5,132 bases of DNA from Candidatus Pelagibacter sp. TMED165 (GTDB taxonomy: Bacteria; Pseudomonadota; Alphaproteobacteria; Pelagibacterales; Pelagibacteraceae): positions 3,506 to 8,637 of the forward strand of contig NHHO02000026.1 of the NCBI GenBank assembly GCA_002171035.2, in the 5' to 3' direction. Below are positions 1 through 5,132 of this stretch, one piece after another (within the stretch, counting starts at the first letter, position 1; each line of letters begins with the position of its first letter). The position numbers and the translations under genes were made by a program. The notes under the pieces are model-generated. The model did not search any database, was not told the origin of the DNA, and was given only the letters and a program-made list of their open reading frames with translations.

Positions 1-539
1 ATTAAAGTATTTTGATGAAGCATGACTAGTGCATAACCACCTTGAATTTGAAAAATTGCATCAATTATCTTGTCTATAGTCTTATTTCTTTTTGATTTAG
101 CAATTAGTTGAATAATTGTTTCTGTATCAGAGGTAGAATAAAAAATTGCCCCATCCTCTACCAATTTATCTCTTAAAGTTATTGAATTAGTTAAATTTCC
201 ATTGTGTGCAATTGCAATACCACCAGCATTAGTATCTGCAAAAAATGGTTGTATATTTCTTAGAGTGTTCTCTCCAGTTGTACTATATCTATTATGTCCT
301 ATAGCAAAATTTCCATTTAAACTTTTAAGAACTTTTTCTTTATTAAAGTTGTCTCCTACTAAACCAAATCTTTTTTCAGAATAATATTTTTGTCCGTCAA
401 AAGATACTATACCACATCCTTCCTGTCCTCTATGTTGTAAAGCATGCAATCCAAGAGCCGTTAATGCTGCAGCATCTTTATTATCACTAACTCCAAACAC
501 TCCACATTCTTCATTAAGTTTAGGGTTATAATTCTTCAA
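1..539 (-). CDS. purF: Amidophosphoribosyltransferase (PurF), N-terminal part, cut by the window edge
   Basis: This enzyme makes 5-phosphoribosylamine from PRPP and glutamine, the first committed step of purine synthesis in the cytoplasm. Only the N-terminal glutaminase (class II amidotransferase) domain is in the window. Translating the minus strand gives ECGVFGV with the nucleophile Cys at 504-506, LHALQHRGQEG, GHNRYSTTG (Arg at mature position 73, as in the family), HNGNLTN (oxyanion-hole Asn-Gly) and later GGYALVML. The phosphoribosyltransferase domain lies beyond position 1. I chose the TTG at 537-539 because it gives an 11-residue propeptide ending LNEE before Cys, like the B. subtilis enzyme, and overlaps cvpA by only 14 bases. 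An in-frame ATG at 570-572 is the alternative; it gives a 22-residue leader and a 47-base overlap. Neither start has a clear Shine-Dalgarno. Identity is very secure; the start is not. Confidence 0.95.
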   Translation of the reverse strand, partial: MKNYNPKLNEECGVFGVSDNKDAAALTALGLHALQHRGQEGCGIVSFDGQKYYSEKRFGLVGDNFNKEKVLKSLNGNFAIGHNRYSTTGENTLRNIQPFFADTNAGGIAIAHNGNLTNSITLRDKLVEDGAIFYSTSDTETIIQLIAKSKRNKTIDKIIDAIFQIQGGYALVMLHQNTL

Positions 540-1071
540 TTTTTTGTTTAGAATCTTTATATTTTTTTTCATTTGGGAATTCTTTAATAAGATAATTACT
601 ACCTTTTTTCAAATATGTGAAGGTGAATGATTTGTCTGTATTTATAGGCCATTTATTATAATTATAGATGATATTTACAACTGAAAAGACGATAATACAT
701 ATTACATAAGCTCTAATAAAACCAAAAAAGAATCCAAATATATAGTCGAGTCTTCCTATTCCAGAATATTTAATTGCAGCACCAATACCTTTATTAATCA
801 TCAAAATTATAAAAATAACTAAAACAAATATTGAAAGTCCAAGAACAATATCCAATACATATTCACTATCAATTATATCACTGAAATAAGGTTTGATTTT
901 TGGAAAAAAGATTAAAGTTACAATGTAAGCTAAAATCCACTTTGAGGCAGCAAGTATACTTAAAACAAAGCCTTTTCTATAACATTTTAAAACCGAAAGT
1001 ATCGTGATTAATAAACATATAAGATCTATAATTGAAATAATTTCATAAAAATCTTTAAGAATATCCAGCAT
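526..1071 (-). CDS. cvpA: CvpA family integral membrane protein
   Basis: This 181-residue protein fits the CvpA family (named for colicin V production) in size, membrane layout and position directly before purF. Four hydrophobic segments are visible at roughly residues 11-29, 36-56, 74-94 and 110-137. Family-like features are the YRKGFV stretch after helix 1 and GRLDYIFGFFFGFIRA at 106-121, matching the usual G-x-x-D...G...G-x-x-R pattern at the start of the last helix. The C-terminal tail is short, polar and lysine-rich (about 138-181). The start ATG lies 8 bases after the transporter stop codon, so the two are probably co-transcribed; its 3' end overlaps purF. No strong Shine-Dalgarno is seen. 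The molecular role of CvpA is poorly defined; in enterobacteria it is linked to colicin V production and envelope stress, and its frequent pairing with purF is known but unexplained. It should sit in the inner membrane. Confidence 0.88.
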   Translation of the reverse strand: MLDILKDFYEIISIIDLICLLITILSVLKCYRKGFVLSILAASKWILAYIVTLIFFPKIKPYFSDIIDSEYVLDIVLGLSIFVLVIFIILMINKGIGAAIKYSGIGRLDYIFGFFFGFIRAYVICIIVFSVVNIIYNYNKWPINTDKSFTFTYLKKGSNYLIKEFPNEKKYKDSKQKIEEL

Positions 1072-1079
1072 TCTGAAAC

Positions 1080-2648
1080 TTATTTTCCAAAAGGTTTATT
1101 GATTAATATTAAAGAGGGAAGTAGGGTTAATACGGAAATCATAGCCAATAACATTGCTATACCTGTAAATACTCCAAAATAAATAGTTGGTATAAATTTA
1201 GAAAGAACCAAAATTGAGAAACCAAAAACTATAGTTATCGAAGTATTTAAAATAGCCACTCCAACCGTTGAATGACAAAGTTTTAATGTTTTGTTGTAAT
1301 CCCCGTTTTTATTGAACTCCTCCTTGAATCGATAAATATAATGAATACTATTATCCACTGCTATACCTATGGTAATTGCTGCTATAGTTATAGTCATCAT
1401 ATCTAGTGGTATACCTAGTAAACCAATTATTCCTAAAATAAAAAAAGCAGCTATAAAGTTTGGCACAACACCAATTAATGATAATTTGATATTTTTAAAT
1501 AAAATTAAAAACATTGCAAATATACCTATCATAACCAATCCTAATGTAAGTATTTGAGATTTAAATAAGCTTTGTAGTAAGTTGTTAAAAAGGATTAAAA
1601 CACCAGCTAATTTAAATTCATCTTTATCAAGGTTTAATTTATTTTTAAGATCATAATTAATTTGATTAATCAAATCGTTTCTTCTTAAACCCTCTTGAGA
1701 GTCGATAATTCTTAGACTTACTCTAGCTTCATTATCTTTAATTGATATGTAAGGATCGATAATTTCTTTTTTGATATTATCTGGTATTTTTGAATACAAA
1801 ACACCCATTTCTAAAGTCCCTAGTGGTTTATTATTATTTAATTGAGTAGCAACTTCTATTATTGAGCTAAAGGATAAAACTTTTCCTACAGCAGGTAAAC
1901 TGTCCAAATAATTATGAACAGCTTCGATTCTATCTACTTTATCTTTAGTAAACCAATATTTTTCATCATTTTGATTTTCTTCATCTTCCCAATCCTCAAA
2001 TTCATCATCCTGAACTTTATCTGCCTTATCTTTATCAGGAAATTTTAAAATTACTTCCAAAGGAGTTGTTCCACCTAATTTTTCATCTATAAGTTTCATG
2101 CCTTTATATATTTCTGTTTTTTTATTAAAGTAATTTATAAAACTATTTTCTACCTCAAGACGACTAATACCAACCACACTTAAAATTATAATCAATCCAG
2201 TTAAAGTAAAAATTATGTTTTTATTATTTATTGAGATTTCACTGAAAAAAGATGTTATTTTAGACTCATTTTCTTCTTCAATTTTGATTTTATTATCTGA
2301 AACAAAATTTAATAAAGTTGGTAGTAAAGTGAATGTAATTGTAAAAGAAGTTATTAGCCCAAAAGTCATCATCCATCCGAAATCAATTATTGGTTTTATT
2401 TCACTAAATATTAATGAAAGAAATGCACATATAGTTGTTAGTACCGTATAAAGTATTGGCCAAAACATTTTGTTGGTGGTCATGGAAATTATTTCTAAAT
2501 TTTTTAAATTTGGAAAACTGTTCTTTAATTGTAAAAATCGAGTACTCATATGAATATTCATTGCCATAGTTAAAATTAACATTAGAGCAATAAAGTTTGA
2601 AGATATTACGGTTACTTTCCAACCAATTAGACCAAGAAGGCCAGTCAT
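1080..2648 (-). CDS. RND/MMPL-family transporter, C-terminal portion (3' part of a frameshifted gene)
   Basis: This 522-residue frame holds the second two-thirds of an RND-superfamily exporter (MMPL / COG1033-like). In residues of this frame, hydrophobic helices are seen near 15-31, 62-82, 92-116 and 144-161, followed by a large extracytoplasmic loop (about 162-362) and five helices near 364-385, 387-411, 414-435, 463-483 and 489-512. The helix at 414-435 carries GIAVDNSIH followed by RF, the typical RND TM10 motif with its proton-relay Asp (Asp432). The loop has a strongly acidic patch (214-229) and a YLDSLPAVGKVLS stretch typical of this exporter group. The ATG at 2648 is probably not a true start: it lies in the middle of predicted TM3, has no Shine-Dalgarno, and follows the frameshift by 11 bases. 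Joined to the upstream frame it gives 795 residues with 12 helices. The substrate is unknown; related proteins move lipids or other hydrophobic compounds. It ends 8 bases before cvpA. Confidence 0.82.
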   Translation of the reverse strand: MTGLLGLIGWKVTVISSNFIALMLILTMAMNIHMSTRFLQLKNSFPNLKNLEIISMTTNKMFWPILYTVLTTICAFLSLIFSEIKPIIDFGWMMTFGLITSFTITFTLLPTLLNFVSDNKIKIEEENESKITSFFSEISINNKNIIFTLTGLIIILSVVGISRLEVENSFINYFNKKTEIYKGMKLIDEKLGGTTPLEVILKFPDKDKADKVQDDEFEDWEDEENQNDEKYWFTKDKVDRIEAVHNYLDSLPAVGKVLSFSSIIEVATQLNNNKPLGTLEMGVLYSKIPDNIKKEIIDPYISIKDNEARVSLRIIDSQEGLRRNDLINQINYDLKNKLNLDKDEFKLAGVLILFNNLLQSLFKSQILTLGLVMIGIFAMFLILFKNIKLSLIGVVPNFIAAFFILGIIGLLGIPLDMMTITIAAITIGIAVDNSIHYIYRFKEEFNKNGDYNKTLKLCHSTVGVAILNTSITIVFGFSILVLSKFIPTIYFGVFTGIAMLLAMISVLTLLPSLILINKPFGK

Positions 2649-3468
2649 AATTAAAACTGAAAAAAAAACAACTACTTATTGGTACTATTATCCAAATTAA
2701 TTTTTTAAAAACAAACCATAATGTAGTTATTATAAATATTAAAACTCCCAAACCAAAAACAATTATATCACTTTTAATGAATGTCATCATATCATCTGCT
2801 ATCATAGGTATTCCACCTAAATATATTTTTCCAATATCTTCATAACTTTCTATAATTTCTCTAATCTCAAGAATATTTTGATGATTTTTTTTCTTTAAAA
2901 AATCTTTATAGTCTTCTATTTCTTTTTTGGATTTATCATCAATATTTTCTAATTCTTTATTTTTCTTAAGATAAACTATAATTCCACTTGTATTTCCATC
3001 CTCACTAATTACAAAATTTCTAAATACAGGACTATTTAAGATTTCTTTAAAACCTCTTTCTTTATCGACACCTTCATCTTTTAAAGTAGCAAAGTTTTCT
3101 AGTCTTTCTTGAAGTGGATCGTCAGAATTGTCTAATAATGGAATGTCAAGAAGAGTAACAACGTTATGTACCCATTCCAAACTTTGAATTTTATATTTTA
3201 AGCTTAATAAATTATTTATAGAAGAATCACTTATCATTTTTTTCTCTGGAGTATAAGTGAGTACAAGAAAGTCTTTAGAGCCGTACCTATTAGTCACTTC
3301 TCTTAAGTATTGAAGGTCTGGATCACCCTCGATTAAAAGTGTATCTGATGAGGCATCTAATCTAAAATCTTTAGAAAAATATCCAAAACTTAATAGGGCA
3401 ATTATAAGAATTAAAAAAACTGATTTAGGATTTTTTAAAATAGTATTGTGATATAGGTGAGACTTCAT
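2404..3468 (-). CDS. RND/MMPL-family transporter, N-terminal portion (5' part of a frameshifted gene)
   Basis: This frame encodes the N-terminal third of the RND-type exporter. Residues 17-31 form TM1, then a large extracytoplasmic loop (about 32-232) containing the SSDTLLIEGDPD stretch usual just after TM1 in MMPL-like exporters, then TM2 (about 233-254) and the start of TM3 (257 onward). Up to Cys267 and the following Phe residues the sequence looks genuine. From about residue 271 to the stop (84 residues) it is an out-of-frame reading of the downstream part: the hydrophobic pattern is lost and it becomes Asn/Tyr/Lys-rich. The ATG start is well bounded because an in-frame TAA abuts it at 3469-3471. 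The dnaB stop is 44 bases upstream. If the break is real, this product would keep only two or three helices and would not be a working transporter. Confidence 0.8.
   Translation of the reverse strand: MKSHLYHNTILKNPKSVFLILIIALLSFGYFSKDFRLDASSDTLLIEGDPDLQYLREVTNRYGSKDFLVLTYTPEKKMISDSSINNLLSLKYKIQSLEWVHNVVTLLDIPLLDNSDDPLQERLENFATLKDEGVDKERGFKEILNSPVFRNFVISEDGNTSGIIVYLKKNKELENIDDKSKKEIEDYKDFLKKKNHQNILEIREIIESYEDIGKIYLGGIPMIADDMMTFIKSDIIVFGLGVLIFIITTLWFVFKKLIWIIVPISSCFFFSFNYDWPSWSNWLESNRNIFKLYCSNVNFNYGNEYSYEYSIFTIKEQFSKFKKFRNNFHDHQQNVLANTLYGTNNYMCISFINI
2660..2668 (-). other. Nine-T homopolymer (coding strand) at the transporter frameshift
   Basis: The coding strand reads TGT, nine T, then CAG. 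With nine T the frame gives Cys-Phe-Phe-Phe-Ser and enters the wrong frame; with eight T it gives Cys-Phe-Phe-Ser-Val-Leu-Ile-Met and joins the downstream frame with no other change, restoring a 795-codon gene and an intact TM3. It is the longest homopolymer I noticed in the window; several runs of eight occur elsewhere. The repair point is clear. Whether the extra base is biological cannot be told from the sequence. Confidence 0.85.
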
Positions 3469-3476
3469 TTAATACT

Positions 3477-3482
3477 ATTATA
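3477..3482 (-). promoter_or_regulatory. Possible -10 box for the transporter gene
   Basis: The dnaB-transporter gap contains a perfect TATAAT on the minus strand, eight bases before the transporter ATG. No good -35 TTGACA match is seen at normal spacing (CTCAAA sits at 17 bases). A start site about seven bases downstream would give an mRNA with almost no leader. In DNA this AT-rich such a hexamer easily arises by chance, and read-through from dnaB is equally possible. Confidence 0.3.
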
Positions 3483-3512
3483 TATTGGAAATTTAATAGT
3501 TTGAGTATCTTT

Positions 3513-4928
3513 TTATTTTTGTAAATCTTTGAATTTTGTAAACATTTCTTCAAATTCTAGGTCAATATTTCCTACAGGACCATGCCTTTGTTTTGCAATG
3601 ATAATTTGAGCTAAATGTGCTACTTCATTCATTTTCGCTTGCCATTCAGCATGTTCTACAGTTGCAACTTGGGGTTCTTTTCTTTGTAAATAATAAGAAG
3701 CTCTATAAACAAACATAACAACATCTGCATCTTGCTCTATAGATCCTGACTCTCTTAAGTCAGAGAGTTGAGGCTTATGATCGTCTCTTTGTTCTACTGC
3801 TCTGGATAATTGTGATAGAGCTACAACAGGTACTTTGAGCTCTTTTGCGATTGCTTTAAGTCCTTGCGTAATTTGTGATATTTCTTGAACTCTACCATCT
3901 CTATTGTTAATTGAACCAGTCATTAATTGAATATAGTCTACAACAATCATACTTAATCCATACAATCTTTTAATACGTCTAGCTCTATTACTCATAGCAG
4001 CGATACTTATTGCAGGAGTTTCATCTATATACAAAGGAAGTTCTGAAATATTTTTTGAAGTTTCTATAAATTTGTCGAATTGTTCATCTGAAATTTTTCC
4101 TCTTCTTATATCATTCGATTTAATTCTAGATTGTTCTGCTAAAATTCTTGTTGATAATTGTTCTGATGACATTTCCAGTGAAAAAAAAGCAACTGAAGAT
4201 TTCTTGCCTTTTTCTAATAATTTTTGTGCAGCATAAAAGGCAATGTTAGTTGCTAAAGCAGTTTTTCCCATTGATGGCCGACCAGCAATTATAATTAGAT
4301 CTGAGTCATGCAGTCCTCCAAGTCTGTCATCTAAATCAGTAAGTCCAGTTGGAACACCCACTATTCCTTCTTCATTTTTATAAGCTGCAGATGCCATTTC
4401 TATGGTTTGATTCATTGCTTCATCGAATTTTACTAAAGCAGAATTAAAAGATCCTTTTTCAGCAAGGTCAAACAACAACCTTTCTGAGTTTTCAATAATA
4501 TTTTGACCATTAGAACTTAAATCATTAATTTTAGCAGCATCAATAGTATTTTCTGAAATTTTTATTAACTCTCTTCTCACAAACATATCATAAATTATTC
4601 TTGAATATTCTATCGTTTGTCTTGAAGAAGTAGAAAATTTTGTAATTTTAACTAAGTATTCAGGTACATTTAATTCATCTTTTTCGTTTTCAAAATAATT
4701 TTTTAATGTAATCGGATTAGCTAACATTCCTTTGTAAACAAGATTTTCTATTGCAGAAAAAATTTTTTGATGCATTGGATCATAAAAATTTATACTTGAG
4801 ATAATTGTATTTATCTCATCAAAAATTTCATTTGATACCAATATAGATCCAATTACAGATTGTTCAGCTTCTATATTATTTGGAAGTTCTTTAAATGTAT
4901 CTTTTACAATACTTAGATTATTTTCCAT
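3513..4928 (-). CDS. dnaB: Replicative DNA helicase DnaB
   Basis: DnaB is the hexameric helicase that unwinds the replication fork and works with DnaG primase. From the ATG at 4928 the product is 471 residues, a normal family length. Residues about 15-115 form the DnaB N-terminal domain (begins LPNNIEAEQSVIGSIL), followed by a linker helix (about 165-185) and the RecA-like ATPase. Visible ATPase motifs are Walker A GRPSMGKTAL (216-225), FFSLEMS (248-254), Walker B MIVVDYIQL (327-335), ALSQLSR (370-376), DLRESGSIEQDAD (390-402) and the arginine-finger stretch AKQRHGPVG (445-453). No intein interrupts the ATPase motifs, a frequent insertion site in this family. A TTG six codons upstream (4946) would add MIISSV; I prefer the ATG because the extra residues do not look family-like and neither start has a Shine-Dalgarno. 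It lies just downstream of rplI, a common arrangement, and looks intact. Confidence 0.97.
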   Translation of the reverse strand: MENNLSIVKDTFKELPNNIEAEQSVIGSILVSNEIFDEINTIISSINFYDPMHQKIFSAIENLVYKGMLANPITLKNYFENEKDELNVPEYLVKITKFSTSSRQTIEYSRIIYDMFVRRELIKISENTIDAAKINDLSSNGQNIIENSERLLFDLAEKGSFNSALVKFDEAMNQTIEMASAAYKNEEGIVGVPTGLTDLDDRLGGLHDSDLIIIAGRPSMGKTALATNIAFYAAQKLLEKGKKSSVAFFSLEMSSEQLSTRILAEQSRIKSNDIRRGKISDEQFDKFIETSKNISELPLYIDETPAISIAAMSNRARRIKRLYGLSMIVVDYIQLMTGSINNRDGRVQEISQITQGLKAIAKELKVPVVALSQLSRAVEQRDDHKPQLSDLRESGSIEQDADVVMFVYRASYYLQRKEPQVATVEHAEWQAKMNEVAHLAQIIIAKQRHGPVGNIDLEFEEMFTKFKDLQK

Positions 4929-4964
4929 AACTGAACTTATTATCAAAATTTTTTAAAAAAAATC

Positions 4965-4983
4965 AAAAAAAATTCCTGGGGAA
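4965..4983 (-). terminator. Weak hairpin plus T-run after rplI
   Basis: After the rplI stop, the minus strand reads TTCC-CCA-GGAA followed at once by eight T, with a second run of eight T two bases later (4955-4962). This has the form of an intrinsic terminator, but the stem is only four pairs with a three-base loop, so it may only attenuate transcription into dnaB. Short stems are plausible in such an AT-rich genome. The two T-runs also make the 67-base gap unusually poor in G and C. Confidence 0.35.
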
Positions 4984-4995
4984 AAAATTGTATAA

Positions 4996-5132
4996 TTATT
5001 GAATTGTTTCTGCCGAAACTACATTTATTGAAATTTCAGAATCTATCTCTGAGTGCAAAATTACTCTCACTTTAAATTTACCAAGTGATTTAATTTCTTT
5101 TAATGGTTGTATCATTGAAGGCTTGATATCTA
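4996..5132 (-). CDS. rplI: 50S ribosomal protein L9, C-terminal end, cut by the window edge
   Basis: The last 44 residues of a protein run in from beyond position 5132 and stop at the TAA at 4996-4998. The stretch contains PLKEIKSLGKFKVRV followed by ILHSEIDSEIS and INVVSAE, matching the C-terminal domain of L9, where an I-K-x-L-G turn is followed by V-x-V-x-L-H. L9 binds 23S rRNA near the base of the L1 stalk and helps maintain reading-frame fidelity. The gene directly precedes dnaB, as in many proteobacteria, supporting the call. The N-terminal rRNA-binding domain and long helix are outside the window. Confidence 0.9.
   Translation of the reverse strand, partial: DIKPSMIQPLKEIKSLGKFKVRVILHSEIDSEISINVVSAETIQ

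Noticed and set aside
202..384. 60-codon plus-strand open frame
   Set aside because: It lies antisense within the well-supported purF glutaminase domain and shows no family features.
1369..1557. 62-codon plus-strand open frame rich in Ile
   Set aside because: It is the antisense shadow of the transporter's TM8-TM10 region; hydrophobic codons read backwards give this Ile/Asn-rich pattern.
2215..2451. 78-codon plus-strand open frame
   Set aside because: It is antisense to transporter helices 5-7, with no recognisable motif or ribosome site.
2404..2660. C-terminal 84-residue tail of the upstream transporter frame as a real alternative domain
   Set aside because: The composition changes abruptly to Asn/Tyr/Lys-rich at the T-run, while the other frame carries clear membrane helices over the same bases.
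4929..4946. TTG start for dnaB adding six residues
   Set aside because: The ATG at 4928 gives a normal-length protein; the added residues lack support and no Shine-Dalgarno favours the TTG.
4955..4972. Paired eight-base A-runs as a possible repeat or replication-related AT element
   Set aside because: They are simple homopolymers in a very AT-rich gap, without iterated DnaA-box-like sequence; a T-tract after a weak hairpin explains them better.

Overview
The window is very AT-rich with short intergenic gaps. All recognisable genes lie on the minus strand, so transcription runs from high to low coordinates. Gene content, AT-biased codons and compact layout suggest an alphaproteobacterium with a streamlined genome, most plausibly SAR11 (Pelagibacterales) or a similar marine lineage. 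This placement is by pattern recognition and was not tested with a tree.

In transcription order the window holds: the 3' end of rplI (ribosomal protein L9, 5132-4996); a 67-base gap with a weak hairpin plus T-runs; dnaB (replicative helicase, complete, 4928-3513); a 44-base gap with a good -10-like box; a large RND/MMPL-family membrane transporter split by a one-base frameshift (3468-1080); cvpA (1071-526); and the 5' part of purF (about 539 to beyond position 1), which slightly overlaps cvpA. No gap approaches 300 bases. I found no tRNA, rRNA, CRISPR array or mobile element.

The rplI-dnaB ... cvpA-purF order is a common alphaproteobacterial housekeeping neighbourhood joining translation, replication and purine synthesis. 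In many relatives alr and radA lie between dnaB and cvpA. Here that place is taken by the RND transporter, the one accessory-looking gene. Its reading frame breaks at a run of nine T (coding strand) inside predicted transmembrane segment 3. Removing one T gives a continuous 795-residue protein with the usual two-repeat, 12-helix RND layout. The break may be a sequencing or assembly error, a recent mutation, or a slippage site; the sequence alone cannot decide. I see no convincing novel multi-gene system. The frameshift and the transporter's location are the main points of interest.
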